DNA from: Streptomyces sp. cg36
Lineage (GTDB): Bacteria > Actinomycetota > Actinomycetes > Streptomycetales > Streptomycetaceae
DNA: 64,000 nucleotides
Direction: 5' to 3'
Assembly: GCF_041080675.1 (NCBI RefSeq)
Contig: NZ_CP163520.1
Coordinates: forward strand, 806,001 to 870,000
Position numbers and translations under genes: made by a program. Below the pieces are notes generated by a model, which was not told the origin of the DNA, ran no database searches, and saw only the letters and a program-made list of their open reading frames with translations. Below, piece after piece: positions 1-8,853 of the stretch. Within the stretch, counting starts at the first letter, position 1. The number at the start of each line of letters is the position of its first letter.

Positions 1-267
1 TCACCGCGGCGTGGCGCGTCCTTCGGTGCGCCGCCTGCGGGATCGAACGGCGTCCGGAGATCCCCCGCCCGGACGCCATGACGCACGTCGAGAACTGACG
101 TGCGGTCACGATGATGGAACATTCGCTCGCGAATCGCAAAGTTGGCAGCAGAAAATGCGACTCCCGTGGCCGGAAACAGCAAATCCTTGCGTGCTCAACC
201 AAATTGGGGGCCGTGGACCGGCACCCGGCCCGACGCGGCGCGCGCCCGTGGGCCACCGGCCCGGCCG

Positions 268-273
268 TAGACT
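268..273 (+). promoter_or_regulatory. -10 hexamer of a likely leaderless promoter
   Basis: TAGACT lies six bases before the ATG at 280, and no Shine-Dalgarno-like run precedes that ATG. This spacing puts the transcription start at or next to the A of the start codon, as in leaderless actinobacterial mRNAs. No convincing -35 element is visible. Bases 1-267 show no supportable gene. Confidence 0.5.
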
Positions 274-279
274 CGACGG

Positions 280-900
280 ATGGCGAAGTACTTCGACGTG
301 CACCCGGACAACCCCCATCGGCGCACCATCAGCACGGTGACCGACAGCATCCGCTCCGGCGCGCTCGTCGCGTATCCGACGGACTCCTGCTACGCGCTGG
401 GGTGCCAGCTCGGCAACCGCGAGGGCATGGACCGCATCCGGTCCATCCGCGACCTCGACGACCGCCACCACTTCACGCTGGTGTGCGAGACGTTCGCGCA
501 GCTGGGCCAGTTCGTACAGATCGACAACGACGTGTTCCGCGCGATCAAGTCGGCGACACCGGGCAGCTACACCTTCATCCTGCCCGCCACCAAGGAGGTG
601 CCCCGCCAGCTGCTGCACCCCAAGAAGAAGACGGTGGGCGTGCGCATCCCCGACCACACCGTCACCCAGGCCCTGCTCGCCGAGCTCGGTGAGCCGCTGC
701 TCTCCAGCACCCTGCTGCTGCCGGACGAGGCCGAGCCGATGACCCAGGGCTGGGAGATCAAGGAGCGGCTCGACCACGTGGTGGACGCCGTCATCGACTC
801 CGGCGACTGCGGCACGGAGCCGACCACGGTCATCGACTTCTCCGGCGGCGAGATCGAGATCGTACGGCGGGGAGCGGGCGACACCTCGCGCTTCGAGTGA
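280..900 (+). CDS. YciO/YrdC/Sua5-family protein (threonylcarbamoyl-AMP synthase-like)
   Basis: The 206-residue protein has the YrdC-type fold signature: an early strand with AYPTDSCYALGC near residues 31-42, and a basic loop KKKTVGVRIPDH near 115. Family members bind nucleotides and RNA; TsaC/Sua5 makes threonylcarbamoyl-AMP for the t6A base of tRNA. The segment LGEPLLSSTLLLP replaces the PSTSAN motif of true TsaC and resembles E. coli YciO, so a YciO-type accessory role is more likely than the essential TsaC role. Length matches YciO (about 206 aa). It stands alone, and the start looks leaderless. Cytoplasmic. The exact substrate is unproven. Confidence 0.85.
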   Translation: MAKYFDVHPDNPHRRTISTVTDSIRSGALVAYPTDSCYALGCQLGNREGMDRIRSIRDLDDRHHFTLVCETFAQLGQFVQIDNDVFRAIKSATPGSYTFILPATKEVPRQLLHPKKKTVGVRIPDHTVTQALLAELGEPLLSSTLLLPDEAEPMTQGWEIKERLDHVVDAVIDSGDCGTEPTTVIDFSGGEIEIVRRGAGDTSRFE

Positions 901-963
901 CCGCCCCGGCCACCGTCCGCCGGGCGTGCGGGCGGCCGGTCGTCACCGGCCGGCCGCGGGACG

Positions 964-1227
964 TCAGTCCAGGTCGTAGTGGTACTGGCCGGCCTTGAAG
1001 TCGGCGAACAGGGTGTACTCGACGTCGCCGGGCGCGGACCCGTCCGACGTGCCGTCCTTCTCCACCGGCTCCAGGTTCACCAGCGCGTACTCGGTGTACC
1101 CGTCGAAGTCGCCCGGCCCGTCCGCGACACCCACGTGGATGGGGGTCTCGTCCGGCAGCGCCCGGAGCGCCTCGCGCAGCCGCGCCGCGGTCCACACCCG
1201 GGGGTTGTGCTCAAAGGTGTCTGTCAT
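964..1227 (-). CDS. Small conserved actinobacterial protein (DUF6225-like)
   Basis: This 87-residue acidic protein has no signal peptide or membrane segment. It contains a short helical region (TAARLREALRALPDETPIHVGV, residues about 13-34) followed by strands ending in YTLFADFKAGQYHYDLD. It looks like a small Streptomyces family of unknown function, recalled as DUF6225; that name is uncertain. The ATG is the natural start, and the gene lies tail-to-tail with the YciO-like gene 60 bases away. No catalytic motif is visible, so no function is proposed. Confidence 0.75.
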   Translation of the reverse strand: MTDTFEHNPRVWTAARLREALRALPDETPIHVGVADGPGDFDGYTEYALVNLEPVEKDGTSDGSAPGDVEYTLFADFKAGQYHYDLD

Positions 1228-1263
1228 GGGGGGAGGCTAGCGGCCCCGCACCGGCGCGCGGTG

Positions 1264-2952
1264 TCACCGCGCCGTGGCCGTCGGCGGGCGGGTCGGGGCG
1301 GCCGTGTCCCGGACGAACCCGGCGGTCACGAAGTGGTCGCTGTTCATGGTCACGGCGACCTCGGTGGCCCGTACGGGCTGGACGGCGCCGTCGACGGTCC
1401 AGTGGTCGAGCCGGTAGCCGCTCTTCGCCACGGCGGTGACGGTGACCTGGTCGCCCCTGTCGAACAGACCGGTCGCCGCCGGGGTCACCGAACCGTGCGC
1501 GGGGCTCTCGGGCGCCGCGGTGAGCGCGTACCGCACCGGCACCGGGGGTGTGGTGGCGGGCGGGGTGCGGTAGTTGGCGAGCACCGGGCCGGTGAGGTTC
1601 ATGACCCGGACGCAGTCGGCGGGCTCCGGCTCGCCGAGCGGCACGCCCCGGGGCTTGCCCCGGTAGGTCTGCCGGGGGTTGGAGAACCACAGTCCGGTCT
1701 CGCACCTGTCCTCGCGCGCGCACGACATGGTGTATCCCATGATGTCCGTCCAGGTGCGGTCGGCGGGCAGGAAGCCGTGGTTGTCGGGGTAGTAGGGGTC
1801 GAAGTTGCCGCTCTGGTAGTTCTCCGCCGCGGGGTTCACCGGGTCGGTGACGTAGTCGTGGTAGAGCCCGAAGTTGTGCCCGATCTCGTGCGCCAGGTGG
1901 TAGGTGCCGAGGGTGTCGGACTGCTGGGCGCCGAAGGCCGCGCCGTCGCTGCCCGCACCGCGTGCGGCGCCGGGGACGATCCTGGGCAGCGCGGGGGCGT
2001 TGGCGGTGCCGACGGTGTAGAGGCTGCCCGGTTCCGGGGTGAACTGCGTGAGGACGTGCAGCAGGTCCGCGCCCCGGCTGTCGCGCTGTGCGCGGGCGTC
2101 GACGGCGAAGGCGCCGTGGTACGCGGGGCTGTCGGGGTCGGAGAGCGCCGTGACGATCCCGTCGGGGTCGTCGTCGCCGCCGGTCCACTCCTTGGTGGTG
2201 AAGGTGCCCAGGAGGTTGATCCGGGCGTTGGCGGTGCTGTCGGAGTAGGCCGTGTTGGTCCCGGCGACCGCGGCCTTCACCTTCAGGTCCAGCGCCGGTG
2301 CGCCGCCGGTGGTGTGCCGGACGGTCGCGGGGGTGTACCCGACGAGCAGGTCGATCACGGGGGCGGTGACGGCGGCCCGGGACAGCGTCGGGGACGGCCG
2401 GTCCGGCCGCGGCTCCCGGGCTCCGGCGAGCCGCACCGCGCCGGGGGGAGGCGCGGGGTCGACCCGTACGACGTCGTCGTGCGGCAGGTCGCGCCGGGTG
2501 AAGGGCAGTTCGCGCACGGTGGAGGTGCCGGGCCGGTCGGCGTCGATCACATACCGCCCGGTGCCCAGGTGGACCTCACCGGCCACCCGGGGCGCCCCGT
2601 CGCCGCACGCCCCGTCGATGGCGAGGGTCACCGGCCGGTCGGGGCGGCCCGCCACCCGGCCGGTCCACAGCACCGTGCCCTGGGCGTCGCGGGAGACGCG
2701 CGCGGCGACCACGTCCAGCCGCGCGTCGTCGAAGAGCCGCAGGGTGCGCCGGTCCACGGCGCCCCGCCGGCTGCCGCAGACGGCCCGGAACGCGCCCCGG
2801 TCCCAGTGGACGCTGCCGGTGCGCGGGGCGCCGGACGCCTCCGCCGCCCCCGGACCCGGCGCGGCCGAGGCGGCGGCCGTCAGGACGGCGGGGGTGAGGA
2901 CGGCGGCGGCGGCGAGCACACCGCGGAACAGGCGTCGTCGGACAGGGGGCAC
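1264..2952 (-). CDS. Secreted metzincin zinc metalloprotease with C-terminal InlB-like repeat domain
   Basis: The 562-residue protein starts at a GTG preceded by CGGGAGAA. This start leads straight into a signal peptide (RRRLFRGVLAAAAVL to ASAAPGPG). The active site HEIGHNFGLYHD at about residues 355-366 is the HExxHxxGxxH(D) zinc site of metzincins (M12/reprolysin-like). DIMGYTMSC further on fits the Met-turn. The last 80 or so residues (GSVTPAATGLFDRGDQVT, YRLDHWTVDG) resemble divergent InlB B-repeats, often used for surface or substrate contacts. Expected to act outside the cell as an endopeptidase. A longer in-frame reading to 3105 exists but has no signal-peptide logic. Confidence 0.88.
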   Translation of the reverse strand: MPPVRRRLFRGVLAAAAVLTPAVLTAAASAAPGPGAAEASGAPRTGSVHWDRGAFRAVCGSRRGAVDRRTLRLFDDARLDVVAARVSRDAQGTVLWTGRVAGRPDRPVTLAIDGACGDGAPRVAGEVHLGTGRYVIDADRPGTSTVRELPFTRRDLPHDDVVRVDPAPPPGAVRLAGAREPRPDRPSPTLSRAAVTAPVIDLLVGYTPATVRHTTGGAPALDLKVKAAVAGTNTAYSDSTANARINLLGTFTTKEWTGGDDDPDGIVTALSDPDSPAYHGAFAVDARAQRDSRGADLLHVLTQFTPEPGSLYTVGTANAPALPRIVPGAARGAGSDGAAFGAQQSDTLGTYHLAHEIGHNFGLYHDYVTDPVNPAAENYQSGNFDPYYPDNHGFLPADRTWTDIMGYTMSCAREDRCETGLWFSNPRQTYRGKPRGVPLGEPEPADCVRVMNLTGPVLANYRTPPATTPPVPVRYALTAAPESPAHGSVTPAATGLFDRGDQVTVTAVAKSGYRLDHWTVDGAVQPVRATEVAVTMNSDHFVTAGFVRDTAAPTRPPTATAR

Positions 2953-3281
2953 GGCGTTCTCCCGGGCTGGAGGCGGAGGCGACACCCCCAGGCTCGGGCC
3001 CGGGTCCGGCCGGAGCGCGCCGGGGACCGCTGGACGGGTGGCGGAGCGGACCCGGCGCCCGTGGAGCACGCCCGTACGGGTGACGCGCCCGGTGTCCGGC
3101 ACCACCGCGCGGCCCGGGCCGGTGGGGGCGCGGGGCCGGGGGCGTGCCCGGCGCCCGGTGTGCCCGGGCCATGCTGCCGCACGCCCCGGGACGACGGCCT
3201 GTCAAACGGCTTGCGGGCGGCGAGAATTGGCCCGCCCGGCCGAGAATCGCCGCCGGGCAACCCCACAGAGAGGTAGGAGCG

Positions 3282-3584
3282 ATGGCTGTTGTCCTGTCCC
3301 TGCGCTGGGCCGGGGTCACCCCCGAGCAGTACGACGCGGTCCGCGAAGCCGTGGGCTGGGAGGAGAGCTCACCGGACGGCTCCTCCGTGCACGTGGCGTG
3401 GTTCGACGCGGGCACCCTGCACATCACCGACGTCTGGGAGTCCCAGGGGGACTTCGAGCGGTTCTTCGGCGAGCGCCTCGCGTCCGCCGTCGAGAAGGCG
3501 GGCATCGCCGGACAGCCGGACACCGCGTTCCTGCCGCTGCACCGGCGTTTCGTGGCCCCCGGAGTGAGCGGCGCGGCGTCCTGA
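3282..3584 (+). CDS. Small dimeric alpha-beta barrel-like protein
   Basis: The 100-residue protein starts at an ATG preceded by the ribosome site AGGTAGGAGC. The pattern of strand LSLRWAGVTPEQYDAVREAV, central VHVAWFDAGTLHITDVWES and helix FERFFGERL is typical of ABM/dimeric ferredoxin-like barrels. In this fold the middle segment HITDVWES is the common beta strand, followed by the dimerising helix. Such proteins include small monooxygenases and many of unknown role. No cofactor residue identifies a substrate. It is followed by a strong hairpin terminator and looks monocistronic. Confidence 0.8.
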   Translation: MAVVLSLRWAGVTPEQYDAVREAVGWEESSPDGSSVHVAWFDAGTLHITDVWESQGDFERFFGERLASAVEKAGIAGQPDTAFLPLHRRFVAPGVSGAAS

Positions 3585-3616
3585 CCGAGACCGCGCCGGA
3601 CGCGCACGGCCCGGCC

Positions 3617-3650
3617 CGGGACCCCCGCGTCATCCTCCGCGGGGGTCCCG
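3617..3650 (+). terminator. Hairpin terminator after the small barrel protein
   Basis: A perfect 13-bp inverted repeat, CGGGACCCCCGCG at 3617-3629 and its complement at 3638-3650, flanks an 8-base loop. It lies 33 bases past the stop at 3584 and upstream of the kinase promoter. Confidence 0.75.
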
Positions 3651-3683
3651 GCGCCGACATGTCCCCGCGCGTCCCCACCCGCT

Positions 3684-3689
3684 ACGCTG
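3684..3689 (+). promoter_or_regulatory. Candidate -10 element of the kinase gene
   Basis: TACGCT lies 60 bases before the GTG start of the kinase and just past the preceding terminator. It matches the TANNNT pattern of the main sigma factor. No clear -35 is visible. Confidence 0.3.
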
Positions 3690-3748
3690 CTGCGGGAGGC
3701 CGCGCGCCGGTGCCGCGCGCCGGCCGGGCCGTGACACCGGGGGGCGCC

Positions 3749-5761
3749 GTGGAACCGCTGGGGCCTGATGATCCGTCAACCGTGGGCCCCTACCGGCTGG
3801 TCGCCCAGCTGGGCAGCGGCGGCATGGGCCGGGTCTACCTCGGCCACTCCCCCGGCGGCCGGAAGGTCGCGATCAAGGTCATCCGCCCCGAGTACGTCCA
3901 GGAACCCGCCTTCCGGGAGCGCTTCGCCCGCGAGGTGATCGCCTCCCGGGCCGTGGGCGGCTTCTTCACGGCCGGGGTGGTCGACGCGGATCCCGAGGGC
4001 CGTCTCCCCTGGCTGGCCACCGCGTACATCCCGGGGCCCTCCCTCCAGCAGGCCGTACGGCAGGGCGGCCCCTTCCCGGAGGCGACGGCACGGGCACTGG
4101 GCGCGGCGCTGGTGGAGGCGCTCACCGCGATCCACGGCGCGGCCCTGATCCACCGGGACCTCAAGCCCGCCAACGTCCTGCTGGCCGAGGACGGGCCGCG
4201 CGTCATCGACTTCGGCATCTCCCGGCTCTGCGAGCAGAGCGGACTCACCCTCACCGGGACCACGATCGGCTCGCCGGGCTACATGTCGCCCGAGCAGATC
4301 CAGGGGCTGCGCGTGGAGCCGTCCTCCGACGTCTTCTCGCTGGGCTCGGTGCTCGCCTACGCGGCGACCGGCACCGGCCCGTTCGGGGAGGCGTCGGTGC
4401 CCGCGCTGCTCTACCGGGTGGTGAACGAGCAGCCCGATCTGCGGGACGTGCCCGCCGGGCTGCGGGACGTGATCGCGGGGTGCCTGGCGAAGCGGCCCGC
4501 GGACCGGCCCGCGCTGCCCGCGCTGATGCAGGCCCTCACCGGCGGTCGCTCCCCGGTGGACCTGCTCGCCCCCGGCTGGCTGCCCCGGCCGTGGCAGGAC
4601 ACCGCGCGGGTGGTCCCCGAGCCGCCGGGCCCCGCGACACCGCCCGCCGCCACCCCGCACCCGACGTCCGTCCCCCAACCGCCGCAGCAGCCACCGCAGT
4701 TGCCTCACCCCCGTGCGGTCGACCGCCGCCGCGCGCTGTACACCGGCGCGGGCGTCCTGGCGGCGGGCGGCGCCGCGGCGGCCGGCTGGCTGCTCACCCG
4801 GGACGGCACACCGTCCGCCTCGGGCACCCTGCGCTGGCGGGCCCGGACGACGGGCACCACCCTGTCGTATCCGCGGGTCGCCGGGGACCTGGTCTACGCG
4901 GCCAGCAACGACGGCACCCTGTACGCCCTGGACGCCGCCGACGGGCGGCGCCGCTGGTCGTACACCACCGGCGCGGCCCTCGGCTCGGCACCGGCCGTGC
5001 TGGGCGGCGCCGTGTACCTCGGCAGCGACGACCGCGTGCTGTACGCGCTCGACTCCCTTACCGGCAAGGTCCGTTGGAGGTACACCACCCAGGGGATCGT
5101 GCACACCCCGGCGGTGACCGGCGGTGTGGTCTACGTGGGCAGCGCGGACCACCGGCTGTACGCGGTGGACGTCGCCGGCGGAAAGCGCCGCTGGGCCTTC
5201 ACCGCGGGCAACGACACCCACTCCCCGGCCGTCTCCGGCACCACGGTGTACGTGGGCAGCAGTGACACCAGCCTCTACGCGGTGGACGCCACCACGGGCG
5301 AGAAGCGGTGGGCGTTCACCACCCGGGGCGCGGTCTCCGGCATCCCCTGCGCCACGGGCGGCCTGGTGTACTTCGCCAGCACCGACGGCGGTCTGTACGC
5401 GGTGGACGCGGACAGCGGCAGGCAGGCGTGGCGCTTCGACGGCGCGTCGGTGGGCTCCAACCCGGTGGTGGCGCGGGGGCTGGTGTTCGCGGGCGGCGGC
5501 AAGTCCCTGCACGCGCTGGACGCCGCCACCGGCAGCACCAGGTGGACGTTCACGGCGGCCGGAGACGTCAACTCCCCCGCCGCGCAAGGGTCGGCGGTGT
5601 ACGTGGGCAGTGCGGACAGCACGCTGTACGCCCTGGACGCGGCGACCGGCGCGCGGCTGTGGAGCTACGCCGCCGCCGCGCTCGTGCACACTCCGGCGGT
5701 CGCGCGGGACACGGTCTACTTCGGCTGCGAGGACGGCAGCCTCTACGCCGTTCGCATCTGA
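3749..5761 (+). CDS. Membrane Ser/Thr protein kinase with extracellular PQQ-repeat beta-propeller
   Basis: The 670-residue protein has an N-terminal PASTA-family-like (Hanks) kinase domain, about residues 14-270. It shows the glycine loop LGSGGMGRVY, VAIK lysine (about 43), HRDLKPAN (about 135-142), DFG (about 154) and GSPGYMSPEQ. A proline-rich linker and one membrane segment (about 331-350) follow. The rest (about 365-670) is a run of PQQ-type blades with the repeated pattern YxGSxDxxLYAxDxxxGxxRW; seven or eight can be counted, enough for a closed propeller. The kinase is predicted inside the cell and the propeller outside, as a ligand or wall sensor. GTG is chosen because the kinase domain begins directly after it. 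The target is unknown. Confidence 0.93.
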   Translation: MEPLGPDDPSTVGPYRLVAQLGSGGMGRVYLGHSPGGRKVAIKVIRPEYVQEPAFRERFAREVIASRAVGGFFTAGVVDADPEGRLPWLATAYIPGPSLQQAVRQGGPFPEATARALGAALVEALTAIHGAALIHRDLKPANVLLAEDGPRVIDFGISRLCEQSGLTLTGTTIGSPGYMSPEQIQGLRVEPSSDVFSLGSVLAYAATGTGPFGEASVPALLYRVVNEQPDLRDVPAGLRDVIAGCLAKRPADRPALPALMQALTGGRSPVDLLAPGWLPRPWQDTARVVPEPPGPATPPAATPHPTSVPQPPQQPPQLPHPRAVDRRRALYTGAGVLAAGGAAAAGWLLTRDGTPSASGTLRWRARTTGTTLSYPRVAGDLVYAASNDGTLYALDAADGRRRWSYTTGAALGSAPAVLGGAVYLGSDDRVLYALDSLTGKVRWRYTTQGIVHTPAVTGGVVYVGSADHRLYAVDVAGGKRRWAFTAGNDTHSPAVSGTTVYVGSSDTSLYAVDATTGEKRWAFTTRGAVSGIPCATGGLVYFASTDGGLYAVDADSGRQAWRFDGASVGSNPVVARGLVFAGGGKSLHALDAATGSTRWTFTAAGDVNSPAAQGSAVYVGSADSTLYALDAATGARLWSYAAAALVHTPAVARDTVYFGCEDGSLYAVRI

Positions 5762-5820
5762 GTTCGGCGGGAACCGGGCGGCCGAAACCCGCCGTCCCTT
5801 TGACCGTAGGTAGCGGTCCT

Positions 5821-5836
5821 CTCACCCACGGGTGAG
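5821..5836. promoter_or_regulatory. Perfect palindrome upstream of the GT2-GH26 unit
   Basis: CTCACCC, two bases, GGGTGAG forms a 16-bp palindrome centred about 30 bases before the start at 5860. A TTGACC-like element lies at about 5800. It could be an operator or an mRNA hairpin near the ribosome site; the sequence alone cannot decide. Confidence 0.35.
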
Positions 5837-5859
5837 ACGGCTGGTGGGCAAGGGGGGAC

Positions 5860-7608
5860 ATGTCCGGATACTCATCCCGAGGCGCTCGGCGCGCCGAGAG
5901 GAGGACGCGCCGCAACGCGTCGGCCGTGACCGCGTACCGGCGCGCGGCCCGCGGCTGCGGTCCGCTGGCCAACCCCCGCCGGGAGGTGGGCTACTGCTCC
6001 CTGCTGCACCGGGGCGAGCGCGTCTCGCTCACCGCCCTCACCGTGGCCACCGCCCTGGCCGACGTGGTCTTCATCGGCTGGCTGCTGCTGCCCGAGCACG
6101 TGCCGGGGCCCGGGGTGACCGGGCTGGGCGGCGGTCCGCTCTTCCTGGCCCGGGTGGGGTTCTGCCTGGTGGTCGCGGTCGAGGCCATCAAGATCGTCCA
6201 GGCGGCGGCGATCTGGGTGTTCGCCTTCCGCGCCCGCGACCCGATCCCGATGGTGCCGCCGGGCGGGCTGCGGGTGGCCCTGCTGACCACGATCGTCCCG
6301 GCCAAGGAGCCGCTCGCGGTGGTCCAGCGCACCCTGCGCGCCATGCTGGAGGTGCAGCGCTGGGACTGCGCCGTGGACGTGTGGATCCTGGACGAGGGCG
6401 ACGATCCGGCCGTACGCCAGATGGCCGCGCGCCTGGGCGTCCGCCACTTCAGCCGCAAGGGGCGGGCGCGCTACAACCAGCCCTCCGGCCCGTACCGCGC
6501 CCGTACCAAGTCGGGCAATCACAACGCCTGGCGCGCCGAGCACGAGAGTGCCTACGACGTGGTCGCGCAGATGGACCCCGACCACGTGCCGCTGCCGTGC
6601 TTCCTGGAGCGGACCCTGGGCTACTTCCACGACCCGGACACCGCGTTCGTGGTGGCGCCGCAGGTGTACGGGAACGCGTACGAGAACTGGGTGGCGCACG
6701 GCGCGTCCGTCCAGCAGTACCTGTTCAGCAGCATCGTGGAGCGGGGCGGCAACGGCCTGGACGCGCCGCTGCTCATCGGCACCAACCACCTCTACCGGGT
6801 GACCGCCTGGCAGCAGATCGGCGGCTACCAGGACTCGATCATCGAGGACCACCTGACCAGCATGCGGGTGCACGGCACGGCCAACCCGCTGACCGGGAAC
6901 GGCTGGAAGGGCGTCTACACCCCGGACGTGGTGGCGGTCGGCGAGGGGCCGACCACCTGGACCGACTACTTCAACCAGCAGAAGCGCTGGGCCTACGGCA
7001 TCTGGGAGATCAAGCTCAACCCCGAGCTGCGCCGGGGCATCCGGCTGCGGCCCCGCCAGCGGCTGCTGTACGACCTGGTGCAGTTCTACTACCCGAGCAT
7101 CGCGGTGAACCTGGCGCTCGGCACCCTCGCCACCGCCCTGTACATGCTGCTCGGCGTCTCCTCCATCCAACTGCCCGGCCTGCCCTGGTTCCTGCTGTGG
7201 TCGGCGGGGATGGGCGGCTCGTTCACGCTGTGGCTGTGGCTGCGCCGGTTCAACCTGGCCGAGCACGAGCGCCGGGAGATCGGCACGGCGGGCATCCTGC
7301 TGACGCTGTTCGCGGGGCCCGTGTACCTCGCGGCGGCGGTGAACGCCCTGCTGCGGCGCCCGCTGGCGTACGCGGTCACCGCCAAGGGCGAGCTGCGCAG
7401 CGCCGAGTCGCCGCGCACCTTCCGCCAGCACCTGCTGTGGGCGCTGCTCGCCCTGGTGCTGCTCGCCGTCAGCTTCCTGCACCACCACGACTACACCTGC
7501 ATGCGGATCTGGGCGCTGCTGTGCCTGGCGGCGGGTTCGGCGCCGCCGCTGCTGGCCCTGGCCGAGGGCGTCTCCACCCGGCTGCGGACCGCGAGGGCCG
7601 ACCGGTGA
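5860..7608 (+). CDS. Processive family-2 membrane glycosyltransferase (cellulose synthase-like)
   Basis: The 582-residue protein has the D,D,D,QxxRW set of processive GT2 synthases: DEGDDP near 178, MDPDHVP near 238, EDH near 328 and QQKRW near 373. Two membrane segments precede the catalytic domain and several follow it (about 400-580), as in BcsA-like synthases that polymerise and export a chain. No PilZ domain (RxxxR) is visible. ATG start with GGGGG upstream. Its stop overlaps the start of the GH26 gene (GTGA), so the two are translationally coupled. The polymer is unknown; the partner hydrolase hints at a beta-mannan or mixed-linkage beta-glucan. Confidence 0.88.
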   Translation: MSGYSSRGARRAERRTRRNASAVTAYRRAARGCGPLANPRREVGYCSLLHRGERVSLTALTVATALADVVFIGWLLLPEHVPGPGVTGLGGGPLFLARVGFCLVVAVEAIKIVQAAAIWVFAFRARDPIPMVPPGGLRVALLTTIVPAKEPLAVVQRTLRAMLEVQRWDCAVDVWILDEGDDPAVRQMAARLGVRHFSRKGRARYNQPSGPYRARTKSGNHNAWRAEHESAYDVVAQMDPDHVPLPCFLERTLGYFHDPDTAFVVAPQVYGNAYENWVAHGASVQQYLFSSIVERGGNGLDAPLLIGTNHLYRVTAWQQIGGYQDSIIEDHLTSMRVHGTANPLTGNGWKGVYTPDVVAVGEGPTTWTDYFNQQKRWAYGIWEIKLNPELRRGIRLRPRQRLLYDLVQFYYPSIAVNLALGTLATALYMLLGVSSIQLPGLPWFLLWSAGMGGSFTLWLWLRRFNLAEHERREIGTAGILLTLFAGPVYLAAAVNALLRRPLAYAVTAKGELRSAESPRTFRQHLLWALLALVLLAVSFLHHHDYTCMRIWALLCLAAGSAPPLLALAEGVSTRLRTARADR

Positions 7609-8714
7609 GGATCACCACGCCCCGGGTGCTGGCCCTGCTCTGCGCGGTGGTGCTGTGCTGGTACACCTTCCAGGTGGCCCCGGACCTCGCGGACCGCCCG
7701 CGCCGCGCGGCGGCGGCCCGCGCCGACGCCGTACTGCCGCCGACCACCCGGCTGCCGGGCGCCGAGGGCGTCTCGGCGCGGCCGGGCACCGCCTTCCCGG
7801 CCCCGGGGAAGGCGTTCCTCGGCGTCTTCACCTCCCAGGGCACCCATGACTTCACCGAGGCCGCCGACTTCACCCGCCAGACCGGGCACCGGCCGCAGGT
7901 CTTCGAGTTCTCGGCCGACTGGGCCCACGACCGCTTCGACGCGGCGGCGTTCGACCAGGTGGCCCGGCGCGGCATGCTGCCCGTGGTCGCCTGGGAGCCG
8001 TGGGACCACCGCGCCGAGGCCAAGGAGCCGCGGCTGCGCGGCGAGCAGCCCGCGTACCGCCTGGCGCGGATCGTCGACGGCGACTTCGACTCCTACGTAC
8101 GCTCCTGGGCGCGCGGGATCGCGTCGCTCGGCTATCCGGTGGCCATCCGCTTCGCCCATGAGATGAACGGCTACTGGTATCCGTGGTGCGAGCAGTCCAA
8201 CGGCAACGCCCCCGGGGAGTACGTCCGGGCGTGGCGCCACCTCCACGACGTCTTCGACGAGGCGGGCGCGCACAACGCGATCTGGGTGTGGAGCCCGAAC
8301 ATCAGCTACGCCAACTCCACGCCGCTGAAGGGGCTCTACCCCGGGGACGCGTATGTGGACTGGGTGGGCCTGTCCGGCTACTACGGCACCGTCGGCAAGG
8401 AGAACTACCAGTCCTTCGAGGCCCTGTTCACCCCGTCCCTGCGCGAGCTGCGCCGCTTCACGCGCAAACCGCTGGTCGTCACGGAGGTGGGGGCCACCGA
8501 CGCGGCGGGGCGCAAGGCGGAGTGGATCAGCGGGATGTTCCGCGCGCTGCCCCGGCACCGCGACATCATCGGGGTGATCTGGTACCAGGCGGTCAAGGAG
8601 ATCGACTGGCGGGTGGGCACCTCGCCCGCGTCCTCGGCCGCGTTCACGGCGGGCGCCTCGGCCGCCCGGTACCAGCAGCGGTGGGACCCGGGGGCGCGGC
8701 CCCGCCTGCGATGA
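7605..8714 (+). CDS. Membrane-anchored or secreted family-26 glycoside hydrolase (beta-mannanase/lichenase type)
   Basis: The 369-residue protein begins with a short hydrophobic segment (LALLCAVVLCWYTFQVA), a signal peptide or anchor. The GH26 clan-A signature follows: RFAHEMNGYWYPW with the acid/base Glu near residue 186, and LVVTEVG with the nucleophile Glu near 294. WEPWDH and WVWSPN also fit the family. GH26 enzymes cut beta-1,4-mannan, beta-1,3-xylan or mixed-linkage beta-glucan. The GTG overlaps the GT2 stop, so it is probably made together with the synthase, in the way cellulose operons pair a synthase with an endoglucanase. Confidence 0.88.
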   Translation: MRITTPRVLALLCAVVLCWYTFQVAPDLADRPRRAAAARADAVLPPTTRLPGAEGVSARPGTAFPAPGKAFLGVFTSQGTHDFTEAADFTRQTGHRPQVFEFSADWAHDRFDAAAFDQVARRGMLPVVAWEPWDHRAEAKEPRLRGEQPAYRLARIVDGDFDSYVRSWARGIASLGYPVAIRFAHEMNGYWYPWCEQSNGNAPGEYVRAWRHLHDVFDEAGAHNAIWVWSPNISYANSTPLKGLYPGDAYVDWVGLSGYYGTVGKENYQSFEALFTPSLRELRRFTRKPLVVTEVGATDAAGRKAEWISGMFRALPRHRDIIGVIWYQAVKEIDWRVGTSPASSAAFTAGASAARYQQRWDPGARPRLR

Positions 8715-8853
8715 AGGAGGCCCACCTCACCGAGAGCACCGGACAGCGAGACGCTGGGACATGCGAGTGAGACGGAAGGCCATTCTGCGGCTCGTTCGCT
8801 CTCCATAGAGTTGCCGACATCGAGCAGGAGAACGCGACTCAGGGAGAGTTACC

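Noticed and set aside
979..3276. Long frame of 765 codons antisense to the metalloprotease
   Set aside because: No ribosome site or motif; it is a high-GC shadow of the HEIGH protease gene.
8712..8770. Short frame MKEAHLTES at the end of GH26 (19 residues)
   Set aside because: It overlaps the GH26 stop and has no separate promoter or conservation evidence.
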